Below the pieces are notes generated by a model. The model was given only the letters and a program-made list of their open reading frames with translations, ran no database searches and was not told the DNA's origin. From NCBI GenBank assembly GCA_041918175.1, contig JAYRWE010000058.1, positions 1-64,000 of the forward strand: a DNA stretch of 64,000 bases, written 5' to 3'. Within the stretch, counting starts at the first letter, position 1, and each line of letters begins with the position of its first letter. The position numbers were made by a program, and so were the translations under genes. This stretch comes from JABWAN01 sp041918175 (GTDB lineage: Bacteria > Zhuqueibacterota > Zhuqueibacteria > Zhuqueibacterales > Zhuqueibacteraceae). This document shows positions 26,273-35,300 of the stretch, piece by piece.

Positions 26273-28453
26273 CTACTTCATCAACACGAGCTTGCGCTGC
26301 GCCGTAAACTCACCGGCTTTGATCACATACAAATACACCCCGCTCGCCACGCGTTCGCCGTGGTCGTTCGTTGCATCCCACACCAAGCTGTGTCGGCCCG
26401 CATTCATCTCGCCCGCGACGAACTTCTTCACGAGTTGGCCATTCATATTGAAGATCGATAAGCTCACCTCACCCGCTTCCGGCAGTGCAAAGCTGATCGT
26501 TGTCGTCGGATTAAATGGGTTCGGGTAATTCTGTTGAAGCTCGTAACTGGTCACTGGTGACTGATCACTGGTCACTTCTTCTTCAAAAGAAGTCTTCGGC
26601 AAATCACCGGGCCCCGGCAATGAACCCGGCGAATCGTGATGCAGGAACAAGCAATCATTGCTCACGAGAATTTCTTTTGCGCAAATCGAGCCGCGCAGTT
26701 GTGAGTTCTTCACGAGCGTGACAATCGCGTTCGGCGCGTTGAAGGAGCCGAGCAGATATGCCTCACGGCCCCAATTCGCCGCGGTGGTTTGCTTCGTGTT
26801 GAACGTGACAAGCTTGCTGTCGCTTTCGCCATTCGGCAATAACACCATCGCAGCTTCATGGCCAAACTGAAGATTGGTCACAACGTTAATCGTTACGGGA
26901 TCGCCGCTGGACAAATCAATCTCAATTGTGCCGCCTTCAATCGTGCTCGTATAACGCAGCTCGTTCATGAAATACTCGCCGCTGGTCAATTTCAATGTGC
27001 CGCCTTGACCCATCGTCACGATGCCATACGAACCCGGCGCCAGTGAAAGCGAACCGCCGCTCGGCACGATTTTGTTCGGCCCCCCCGCCGTGTAATTGAG
27101 ACTCGGCAGCGGCTCGTTATTCACCGGGCCAATCGTTGTCATGCCATTGATCGTGCCCGAGTTGCTGATCGCAGTTTGCGAAATCACCTCGCCGTTGATG
27201 GTGTTCTGCGCGTAGATCGTAATCTTGCCAATGGCCGTGAGATTGGAATTGTACGTGCTCGGATCGCCTTTCTCAATAGTGAGCGTGCCGTTGGAGTGAA
27301 TATCGCCGGCAGGTGCGCTTTGCTTCGTGCTTTTGAGCGTCACTTTGTTGGCGACGAAGACTTGGGCTTTCACGGGAATCGCTTCAACCGTAACTTCATC
27401 GGTCGATGTGCAACCGTTCGCGTCCGTCACTACGAGCGTATAAGTCGTCGTGCTCGTGGGCGAGGCCGTAGGATTTGCCGCGCTCGCGTCATCCAAGCTG
27501 CCGTCGTTCGGCGACCAACTGTAAGCGTAAGGCGCAGCACCACCGCTTGCAGTTGGGCTGCCGCCGAGTTGCGTGGATTGATTGAGATAAACCGAGCGAT
27601 CGGGCCCGGCATTGGCGGTCACGTGATTGATCGTCTCGATACAAAAGCTCGCCACCGTCCAACGCGAGAAATCGTTAATGCCGGATTGCGTCACGTTGTT
27701 GAAAACGTCATCCACTTGGCCGCCCAAACTCTCCCAATTTGCGCCAGCATCCGGCGAACGAAACAGGCGCAGTGCAGTTTCGTTGTTACCGTTCAACTCG
27801 AAATCGTCATAAAGAAACGCGACGGTTGCGTTCAGCCCGGTGTTATTCGCGGGAGAAATGTCGAAGTAACGCAGAATGCTGTGATTGCCATTTCCGGTTT
27901 GCGCCGCGTGGCCGCGAACAATGCGCGTGCTGCCGAGATTCGCCGAGCTGTTGATCACGAAGCCCAGGCCGCCGACGTTTTCAAAGCCCGGCATGATGAG
28001 GTCGCGCGTGGTTTCGATATGGCCGGACGCGCCTTTCACGGTGTTGCCCGGCGTTTCGCTCAACAGGGCGTTCGCTTCGAGCGTGATGATTTGCCCGTTG
28101 AGCGCCACGTCGCCGCCGGTTAGCGACAAAGTTCCGGCAACATTGATGTTGCTCAAAAGCATGACCTCGCCGCCGGACTTGTTGAGATTGAGATGGTTAA
28201 AAGTTCCGGCTGCATTGAACAGCGTTTGCGTGCCGCTGCCGTTGAATGTGATCGCGCCGCTGCCCGCGTTCAATGTGCCGTTATTGTTCCAATTGCCGTC
28301 GAGAACGATTTGGAGGCCGCCGGTCACGTTCGTGGAAATGCCGGCGGACATTTCCAACGAAACCTGGGCCGCAGCCGGCCGCGCCGCGAGCACACCGGCG
28401 CAGAACAAAATCGCCCAAACCGCTCGAGGCGGAGGCGGAAATTTTTTCTTCAT
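26273..28453 (-). CDS. Secreted protein with PKD-like and T9SS-type sorting domains
   Basis: A 726-residue exported protein. It has a signal peptide (AVWAILFCAGVLAARPAAAQ), a beta-rich N-terminal region, a PKD-like domain (ANAGPDRSVYLNQS through YTLVVTDANGCTS), a polymer-forming-type region, and a C-terminal FlgD-like sorting domain (LQQNYPNPFNPTTTISF to the end QRKLVLMK). The linker just before the sorting domain (EEEVTSDQSPVTSY) is encoded by the CTGATNACTG repeat at 26543-26577. The last codons are nearly identical to a remnant at 36942-37010. Confidence 0.8.
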   Translation of the reverse strand: MKKKFPPPPRAVWAILFCAGVLAARPAAAQVSLEMSAGISTNVTGGLQIVLDGNWNNNGTLNAGSGAITFNGSGTQTLFNAAGTFNHLNLNKSGGEVMLLSNINVAGTLSLTGGDVALNGQIITLEANALLSETPGNTVKGASGHIETTRDLIMPGFENVGGLGFVINSSANLGSTRIVRGHAAQTGNGNHSILRYFDISPANNTGLNATVAFLYDDFELNGNNETALRLFRSPDAGANWESLGGQVDDVFNNVTQSGINDFSRWTVASFCIETINHVTANAGPDRSVYLNQSTQLGGSPTASGGAAPYAYSWSPNDGSLDDASAANPTASPTSTTTYTLVVTDANGCTSTDEVTVEAIPVKAQVFVANKVTLKSTKQSAPAGDIHSNGTLTIEKGDPSTYNSNLTAIGKITIYAQNTINGEVISQTAISNSGTINGMTTIGPVNNEPLPSLNYTAGGPNKIVPSGGSLSLAPGSYGIVTMGQGGTLKLTSGEYFMNELRYTSTIEGGTIEIDLSSGDPVTINVVTNLQFGHEAAMVLLPNGESDSKLVTFNTKQTTAANWGREAYLLGSFNAPNAIVTLVKNSQLRGSICAKEILVSNDCLFLHHDSPGSLPGPGDLPKTSFEEEVTSDQSPVTSYELQQNYPNPFNPTTTISFALPEAGEVSLSIFNMNGQLVKKFVAGEMNAGRHSLVWDATNDHGERVASGVYLYVIKAGEFTAQRKLVLMK

Positions 28454-28614
28454 GTTTGAACCTCTCGTTGGTTAGGGTATGACTTCGGCGAGACTGTCAT
28501 CACCGCGAAGCTTTGCAAAGCAGTGAAAATTTAAAATTGAAAATTTTCAATTGACAATTTTCAATGCTTTTGATTGCGGCTGAAAGCCACGCTTGGATTC
28601 ACTCCGAAATAGCT

Positions 28615-28661
28615 TTCGTAGTAGACCCTTCAGGGTCGGCGCCTAAAGGCGCGACTACGAA
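28615..28661. repeat. Double-hairpin palindromic repeat
   Basis: Outer arms TTCGTAGT/ACTACGAA enclose two hairpins, GACCCT-TC-AGGGTC (28624-28637) and GCGCCT-AA-AGGCGC (28639-28652). The CT-NN-AG core matches the cluster at 1029-1149, and the ACTACGA flank is shared with 26250-26272. Confidence 0.85.
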
Positions 28662-28684
28662 CTCATGGTTCGCGAGCATTGCCG

Positions 28685-29338
28685 TCAATCCAGTTTCGTG
28701 ACGAACATCGAGGTTTGACCCATGTTGAGAGTGGTATTGAACGTAAATTCTACGCTCCCCGAAATCGTGCCGTTGGCGTTTAGCGCAACGACATAAGTGG
28801 CCGTGAAAGTATTATAGCCGTCGCGCGTCAAGCCATCGCCATAAAATATCGCGCCTCCCGAGGTTCTGATGGCGACAGCCGGTGCGCTGCCAACTCCCGT
28901 GGCGAATTGAAATGCCGCGTGATATTCGATTTTATAAAGGCCGGCTTGCTGCACGACGAAGCGATTGTTGCCGTCATCCCACGTGACGCCGTTGCCGCTC
29001 GTAAATTCGCCGGTGCCGTTGCCAAAAGTGAACACTGAAGCGGTGCCGGAGGATTGCGGTGCGATGTTCGCCGCCCAACCATAAACGAGCCCGCCGCCGC
29101 TGCCGCCGACTTGATTGCCGTTGAAATACAGCTCGCCGCCTTTGTTGTAAAGTTTGTTCGTCGTGCTCGAAGGATCACTCACCACATCGGGCAGCGTCAC
29201 CGAGCCTGCGGCGCCTTCGTCATTCACTTGCATGAGCAAGTTGTTGCTGCCGTCTTTGACTTCCATCTTGTCTTGCGCGAAGCCAACGCGCGCGAACGCC
29301 AAAAGGCACAGGCTGATAATGAGAGCTTGCTTCTTCAT
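28685..29338 (-). CDS. Secreted protein with C1q/TNF-like C-terminal fold
   Basis: A 217-residue exported protein with a signal peptide (LIISLCLLAFARVGFAQ), an N-terminal stretch of fibre-like type (KMEVKDGSNNLLMQVNDEG), and a C-terminal beta-sandwich pattern (RFVVQQAGLYKIEYHAAFQF) close to bacterial C1q/BclA-type trimeric domains. Role unknown; cell-surface or fibre component. Confidence 0.65.
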   Translation of the reverse strand: MKKQALIISLCLLAFARVGFAQDKMEVKDGSNNLLMQVNDEGAAGSVTLPDVVSDPSSTTNKLYNKGGELYFNGNQVGGSGGGLVYGWAANIAPQSSGTASVFTFGNGTGEFTSGNGVTWDDGNNRFVVQQAGLYKIEYHAAFQFATGVGSAPAVAIRTSGGAIFYGDGLTRDGYNTFTATYVVALNANGTISGSVEFTFNTTLNMGQTSMFVTKLD

Positions 29339-29369
29339 AACTGTTCTCCTGATTTTGGGGTTGTTGAAT

Positions 29370-29600
29370 TTTGAGGTTGCTGGATTGTTAGATTCTTGGA
29401 TTATTGGATTGGTGGATCGTTGGATTGCTGGATCATTGGATTGTTGGATTGGTGGATTGGTGAATTGTTGGATCGATGAAATTCCATTGCCCTAACACTC
29501 CATCAATCCCCCACTCCATCAATTCACTGCTCCATGACTCCATCAATCCATCACTCCATCACTCCAACACTCCATCAATCCACGACTCCACCACTCCAAA
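29370..29600. repeat. Paired TTGGATT and CTCCATCA tandem arrays
   Basis: From 29370 to about 29475 the sequence is a run of GGATTGNT units; from 29496 to 29600 it is a run of ACTCCATCAATCC units, the complementary strand of the same family. The two arrays are in opposite orientation around a 20-bp centre and could form a long imperfect hairpin at the end of the sulfurtransferase gene. Confidence 0.8.
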
Positions 29601-29604
29601 AGCC

Positions 29605-30444
29605 TTACCGCTCCACCGGCGCGGCGACGAGGTTGCCCCACTCGGTCCACGAGCCGTCGTAGTTCTTCACGTTCTTGTAGCCGAGCAAGTATTTCAACAC
29701 GAACCACGTGTGGCTCGAGCGCTCGCCGATGCGGCAATACGCGATGATGTTTTTATCCGCGCTCACGCCTTTGCCTTCGTACAACGCTTTCAAATCATCA
29801 TAGCTTTTGAACGAGCCGTCGTCATTGCATGCTTGCGCCCACGGAATGCTCTTCGCGCCCGGAATGTGGCCGCCGCGTTGACACGTTTCCGGCAATCCCG
29901 GAGGCGAAAGAACTTTGCCGGTGAACTCATCGCCGGAGCGCACATCGACGAGCGCCACGCCGCCGGATTTGTGAGCCTCCATCACCTGCGGCAAATACGC
30001 GCGCAGCGATTGGTCCGGCTCGCTCGCTCTGTAGCTCGTCTTCTTCGGCATCGGCTGATCCTTGGTCAAGCCGCGACCTTCGGCGAGCCACTTCTTGCGG
30101 CCGCCGTCCATGATGCGAATATCTTTGTGGCCGTACATTTTCAGTTGCCAAAACGCCCACGCGGCGAACCAGTTATTGTTGTCGCCGTACAAAATCACCG
30201 TCGTATCATTCGCAATGCCGCTCTCGCTCATGAGTTTTTCGAGATCGTCTTTCTTGATGATGTCGCGTTGCACCGTGTCGCAAAGCTGCGTTTGCCAGTT
30301 CCAGCCGAGAGCGCCGGGCACGTGGCCTTCATCGTAAGCTTTCGTATCAACGTCGACTTCGACGATCACGACATTCGTATCGCTCTTGTGCTCTTCGACC
30401 CACTGCGTGGAAACGAGCACGTTGGGGGTGGCGTAGTTGGACAT
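29605..30444 (-). CDS. Thiosulfate sulfurtransferase (two rhodanese domains)
   Basis: A 279-residue tandem rhodanese. The N-terminal inactive domain carries VIVEVDVDTKAYDEGHVPGA and the C-terminal domain carries VALVDVRSGDEFTG and the persulfide loop C-R-I-G-E-R-S-S-H-T (active-site Cys in IIAYCRIGERSS). CRxGxRS is the SseA/TST-type loop. It probably transfers sulfur from thiosulfate to a thiol or cyanide. It ends within the TTGGATT repeat zone. Confidence 0.85.
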   Translation of the reverse strand: MSNYATPNVLVSTQWVEEHKSDTNVVIVEVDVDTKAYDEGHVPGALGWNWQTQLCDTVQRDIIKKDDLEKLMSESGIANDTTVILYGDNNNWFAAWAFWQLKMYGHKDIRIMDGGRKKWLAEGRGLTKDQPMPKKTSYRASEPDQSLRAYLPQVMEAHKSGGVALVDVRSGDEFTGKVLSPPGLPETCQRGGHIPGAKSIPWAQACNDDGSFKSYDDLKALYEGKGVSADKNIIAYCRIGERSSHTWFVLKYLLGYKNVKNYDGSWTEWGNLVAAPVER

Positions 30445-30460
30445 GAGGTTCTCCTTGTGA

Positions 30461-30596
30461 AATTGGATTACTGGATTGTTGGATCAATGGATTTTTGGAT
30501 TGTTGGGTTACGAGCCTCTGAAATGTACATTGAGTCCGTTTGTCACGTGACACTGATCAGTTATCACTGATTACTGATAACTGATAACTGATTACT
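30461..30596. repeat. Two degenerate tandem repeats upstream of the sulfurtransferase
   Basis: 30461-30509 consists of TTGGATT-type units; 30550-30596 of CTGATNACTG-type units (GATCAGTTATCACTGATTAC). Both families thus lie side by side in one intergenic stretch. Confidence 0.75.
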
Positions 30597-30602
30597 TCAC
30601 TC

Positions 30603-31049
30603 TCATCCCTTCGTCCAGCGCAAAAAACTTTCATTCACTGCGCCCGCGGGATAGCACCAATCCGGCTGCAAGCGGAGACCGCTGGGGTCGCGCCAGATGA
30701 AATCCATGGCGGCCTCAGCCTTTGCCGGATCGCGCACGTGCAACACATAAAGCTCATTCTCTTGCAACAAGATTTCTCGCAACTCGCCGGCGATCTGCTG
30801 CGCTTGCAAGGCGCCGAGCACGATTTCCGCTTGCTCGCGGTCGTAGGTTGCCCACACCGCGCCCTCGCTGCCGTGCAAGTAATCAGGCACATCGAGCACG
30901 ATGGTCACTTTCATATTGGTTCCGAAGGGGGCGTTCGGCGCTGCGGTCGCCGCGCCGAGATCCTCCCACGCCAAAATCTTCCCGCTCGCCAGCCGGATTT
31001 TGCCGGCGTCGACGTACGTGCCGGAGAGAGTGAGAGTGTTTGCGGACAT
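30603..31049 (-). CDS. Hypothetical protein
   Basis: A 148-residue protein starting at the ATG for MSANTLTLSG. It has a short beta-rich start, then a DREQAEIVLGALQAQQIAGE segment and RDPAKAEAAMDFIW, which has the look of a DUF2007-type signal-transducing domain (xxExxAxxxLxxxGI), but I cannot confirm a family. No signal or membrane segment. Confidence 0.55.
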   Translation of the reverse strand: MSANTLTLSGTYVDAGKIRLASGKILAWEDLGAATAAPNAPFGTNMKVTIVLDVPDYLHGSEGAVWATYDREQAEIVLGALQAQQIAGELREILLQENELYVLHVRDPAKAEAAMDFIWRDPSGLRLQPDWCYPAGAVNESFLRWTKG

Positions 31050-31100
31050 GTAGAGTTCTTCGGATTGATTAGAAAAAATCTGAAAGTATCTTATTGGCGA

Positions 31101-31162
31101 CACACGGATCAAAAACACAAGCTGAGCAAGCGGCTTTTCGGTGTGCGTTTTTGATCCGTGTG
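31101..31162. repeat. Perfect 16-bp inverted repeat
   Basis: Arms CACACGGATCAAAAAC (31101-31116) and GTTTTTGATCCGTGTG (31147-31162) with a 30-nt centre. It lies upstream of a minus-strand gene, so it is not its terminator. The stretch 31163-31513 holds this, the next element and no gene I can support. Confidence 0.75.
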
Positions 31163-31385
31163 CTGCACAAAAGGGCTTTGGTTTTCAAAAACCTTCGTTG
31201 GTGTTGCCGGAGAAAAGATAAGAAAAAAGGCAGGCGGAAATCTTTCACGGTTGGCGCAAAGATTTGCCGAATCGGCTCAAGGCATTTGTGGGGAAATGGG
31301 CTTTTTGCACGTTTCGCTCAAAAGTTTGCACGAAACGCTCATGCAGGAAAAAGTGGCGGGATGGGTTGTTTTTAAAGCAAAACAC

Positions 31386-31444
31386 TTTTGTAAGCGGATT
31401 GAACGGATGCTGAAAAGATTTGTCCGCTTAATCCGTTTACAAAA
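31386..31444. repeat. TTTTGTAA inverted-repeat element
   Basis: Arms 31386-31407 and 31423-31444 match at 19 of 22 positions (TTTTGTAA-x-CGGATT / AATCCG-x-TTACAAAA). A related TCCGCTTACAAAA segment is at about 51813-51826. Confidence 0.65.
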
Positions 31445-31513
31445 TTATGGGGCTATTCGTTCGGGGTGTAGGAAGGAAAAGAGGAAAACGATTTCAGCGA
31501 AAATAAGCTCTTT

Positions 31514-31804
31514 TCATAAAATCACCAATTGCTCCTTGAGAACCGTGTCTTTAATCCTCGGCTTGAGCATGCCATATTCGACGAGATCGACACGGCGGTT
31601 CAACTGATCTTCGAGTTCCTGCTTAATGCCGATAAAATCTAGCAGGCTGACGCCTTTGTCGATTTCAACGAGAACATCAACGTCGCTGTCCTCCCGCAAT
31701 TCGCCGCGCACGATGGAGCCGAAGAGCGCCGCGCGTTTGACTTTATGGTGATAGAGCACCGGAAGAATTTTGCTTTTGACTTCGTCGATTATGTTCGGAA
31801 GCAT
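31514..31804 (-). CDS. MNT-type nucleotidyltransferase (antitoxin-like)
   Basis: A 96-residue minimal nucleotidyltransferase with GSIVRGELREDSDVDVLVE, in which GS-x9-D-x-D is the active site. Such proteins usually pair with a HEPN toxin as MntA/HepT. No HEPN gene is next to it; the neighbour upstream is a DUF433-type gene, so it may be an orphan or a remnant. Confidence 0.8.
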   Translation of the reverse strand: MLPNIIDEVKSKILPVLYHHKVKRAALFGSIVRGELREDSDVDVLVEIDKGVSLLDFIGIKQELEDQLNRRVDLVEYGMLKPRIKDTVLKEQLVIL

Positions 31805-31853
31805 TTTAGCACCGGCAAAATGATTTTGGGCAAACAGGTATCTCTTTCAAGCG

Positions 31854-32204
31854 CTACTCTCCTTGGCTGGTTTCAGCTTTAGGCATACGGCTAATACGAA
31901 CGTGGCCAGGTTGGATGACGACGAAAGCGTTGCGCAAATTTTCACCTTGTTCTTGAATAACGTTCTCCACGGTTTGTGCCCGTGTCTGTCTTGCATTGCC
32001 CGGAAAGCGTATCGAAGCAGCAGCATAAGCCAATGCGGCCTGAATATCATCCCGAGTCAAACGCGGATAAGCGTCCAACAAATCATTCTCCGCAGCGCGT
32101 TCGCTGAGTTTGCGAATAATAAGCTCGACTGGAATCCGAGTGCCGCGAATAACCGGCTTGCCGAGCATAACCGCAGGGTTGATTTCGATGCGTCCAATAG
32201 ACAT
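31854..32204 (-). CDS. DUF433 antitoxin joined to a DUF5615-like toxin tail
   Basis: Residues 1-66 are a complete DUF433 domain (INPAVMLGKPVIRGTRIPVE, LTRDDIQAALAYAA). DUF433 antitoxins normally stop there and are followed by a separate PIN-like DUF5615 toxin. Here the frame runs on for 50 residues (RFPGNARQTRAQTVENVIQE, then LRNAFVVIQPGHVRISRMP), which reads like the last helix and strands of a DUF5615 toxin. An in-frame deletion that removed the toxin's catalytic N-terminus would explain it. The antitoxin half should still fold; the second half lacks the PIN aspartates. Confidence 0.6.
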   Translation of the reverse strand: MSIGRIEINPAVMLGKPVIRGTRIPVELIIRKLSERAAENDLLDAYPRLTRDDIQAALAYAAASIRFPGNARQTRAQTVENVIQEQGENLRNAFVVIQPGHVRISRMPKAETSQGE

Positions 32205-32379
32205 GCTGAAATTACCTTTCGTTAGAAAAACACCAGCGCGTTAGATTTGCTCAAAAACGATGCGCGGCACGGTTTCCACGCGATCATACTTATCATATTC
32301 TTCCTCCGTCATCGTGATCAATAGCGTGATCACTAAATCCTTTCGTACTATTATCAATATACACCTTTATTTCGAAAAA

Positions 32380-35300
32380 TCAACTCTGCTGCGCCTTCTT
32401 AAACTCCGAAGGCGGCGCGCCGAAGTGTTCGTGAAAGCTGCGCGTGAAATGGGCCTGGCTGCTGAAGCCGACTTGATACGCAATCTCGGCGATGCTGCCG
32501 GCGTTTTGCCGCAGCAAATCCGCAGCGCGCTCTAAGCGCATGCTGCGCACCAACTCCATCGGCGATTGGTTGACGAGCGCTTTGAGCTTGCGCTGAAGCT
32601 GCGCGCGGCTCATGCCCACGCTGCGGCATAGCGTCTCCATCTCGAATCCTTCCTCGCCCATGCGCTCTTCAATCACGGTCATGACTTTTTTCAAAAACGC
32701 TTCGTCCCGGCTTTCCACTGCCACTTCGCTCGGCTTCAGCGTAAGTTGTCTGGCAAAGCGCTCGCGCAGCTTGCGGCGTAGCGCAATCAAATTCTTCACG
32801 CGCGCGACCAACTCCTGTCGGTCAAACGGTTTGCCAAGATAATCATCTGCGCCGGTTTCCAGGCCGGCGAGCTTGTCGAGCCGATCGGCTTTCGCCGTGA
32901 GCAAAATCACCGGAATATGGCTGGTGCGTTCGTCGGTTTTCAAACGGCTGCACAATTCATAACCGTTCATCTTCGGCATCATCACGTCGCTGATCACGAC
33001 GTCCGGAATCGCTTCCAACGCCGCGGCTAATCCCTCTTCACCGTTGGCGGCTTCGAGCACGCGATACGCCGGCTCCAATTCCTGGCGCACATAGCGCCGC
33101 ATCTCCGCGTTGTCTTCGACGATAAGCACGAGGTCGCGCTCTTGGATTTCTGGAGTGATGGATTTTTGGATTGATGGAGCATTGGAGTTTTGGAGTGATG
33201 GAGTCATGGCTTCATGCTCACTGATCACTGATGACTGATCACTGCCAACTGAATACTGCTCACTGATCTCCAAAACTTCCTCCGGCGCGAGATGATCTTT
33301 GCCGAGTGGCAAGCGCACCGTAAACGTCGAGCCTTTGCCCTCGGCGCTCGTGACGCTGACTTCGCCGCGATGCAACTCCACCAACTCTTTCACCAGCGCG
33401 AGGCCGATGCCCGTGCCTTCATATTCGCGCGTGGGAGAAGCATCGACTTGATAAAAACGATCGAACACGTGCGGCAGTTTATCCGCGGGAATGCCGATGC
33501 CGGTGTCTTTGATAGTGACCAGTATCCAGTGATCAGTAATCAGTGACCAGTGATCAGTGTTCAGTGGCAACTGATTACTGTTTACTGATAACTGAACACT
33601 GACTTCTCCGCCCTCCGGTGTGAACTTAATTGCGTTCGAGAGCAGGTTGTTGAAAATCTTTTCCGCTTTGTCGCGGTCAAAATAAACCAAAAGCTTTTTT
33701 TCTGTTGATGCAAAGCGCAGAGCAATGCGCTTGCGCTCGGCCAAGGGCGCGAACGCGACGGCGAGGTTTTGCAGAAACGCAACGAGGTCGCCCTCTGCGG
33801 CGCGAAGCTGCATTTTGCCGCTTTCCAATTTGGAAAGATCGAGCAGTTGGTTGATCAAGCCCAACAGCCGTTGGGCATTGGTGTGCGCCAGCCGCAAACG
33901 CGAGCGCGCTTTGCCCTCGGGCGTTTCTTGCAGCGCTTGCTCCACCGGCCCGAGAATGAGCGTGAGCGGCGTGCGGAACTCGTGCGAGAGGTTCGCAAAA
34001 AAGCGCGACTTCATGTGATCCAGTTCCGTCAGCTTTTCGGCCTGCGTTTCAAGCTGCGCATTCTGTTTTTCGATGCGCTGCTTTTGCGCCACGACTTCCG
34101 CGGTGCGCTCGACCACCGTGGCCTCCAACGCCGCGGCGCGTTTTTTCAAATAACGCACGCGCGTTTTGTAGATCGTCACGAGCGTCGCGATCGCAAAAGA
34201 GGCATACAGCAAATACGCCCACCACGTTTGCCACCACGGCGGCGTGATGATGATTTTAAGCGACGCGGCCTCTGCGCTCCACACGCCGTCGTTGTTGCTG
34301 CCTTTCACGCGCAAAACATATTTGCCCGGCGGCAAATTGATGAACGTCGCCGTGCGTTCCGTGCCGGTCTCGATCCAGTCGCGATTGAAATTCTCCAGCC
34401 TGTAGGCGTAGCGGTTGCGCTCCGGCGCGGTGAAATCGAGCGCGGCAAATTCGACCGTAAAAACGTTTTGCGCGTGCGTCAGCGTGATTGCCGGCGTGGT
34501 GGCAATGGCCTGCGTGAGCGGAGAATTTTTATCGCGCCACGAAATGGATTTATAGAACAGCTTAAAATCCGTGAACACCACTGGCGGCGCGTGCGGATTG
34601 CCTTTAATCTCAGCCGGAAAAAAAGAATTCAGGCCGTTGATGCCGCCGAAGAATATTTCACCGCTGCGGCTCATCCCGAAACCGGCGCGATTAAACTCGT
34701 TGCTTTGCAAACCGTCGCTCACGTCGTAATTTTTGAAACGCGGAGTCGAACTGTCTTCGTCGAGCAGGAGTTGCGAGATACCTTTGTTCGTGCTCATCCA
34801 GAGATTGCCGGAAGCATCGGGCAAAATCGCATAGATTACGTTGTTGGGCAAACCGTCGCTTTCCGTGAAGTGGATGAACTTTTCGGTTTGCAGATCGAGG
34901 CGATTCAAGCCGCCGCCGCCGGTGCCGATCCACAAATATTTTTCCGGCGCGCGCGGATCGAGGCACAAACTGTAAACCGAATTGAAGCTCAACGAATTTC
35001 GATCTGCGGGATTGTTGCGAAAATAGCGGAAGCTTGTGGCCGCGGGATCAAAGCGCGCCAGCCCGCCGTTCCAGCCCAGCCACAAAATTTTATTGCGGTC
35101 GCGCAGCATGCACTCGAAAGACGAGATGCCCGCATGCGCGTCGCGATATTTTGTAAAGCGCGCGCCGGCACGATCGAATTTTGCGAGCACGCTTTGACAC
35201 GTAACCCAAAGTCCGGTTTCTTCATCCTCATAAACCAAATCGACGTCTTCACCCGGCAGCAGACTGCCGGCATCGTTCGGATCATGACGATACCGCGTGA

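Noticed and set aside
32242..32330. A minus-strand mini-frame (about 23-32 codons, MTEEEYDKYDRV...) upstream of the DUF433-type gene
   Set aside because: It looks like the tail of a small antitoxin, but no start with a ribosome site is visible, so I do not call it a gene.
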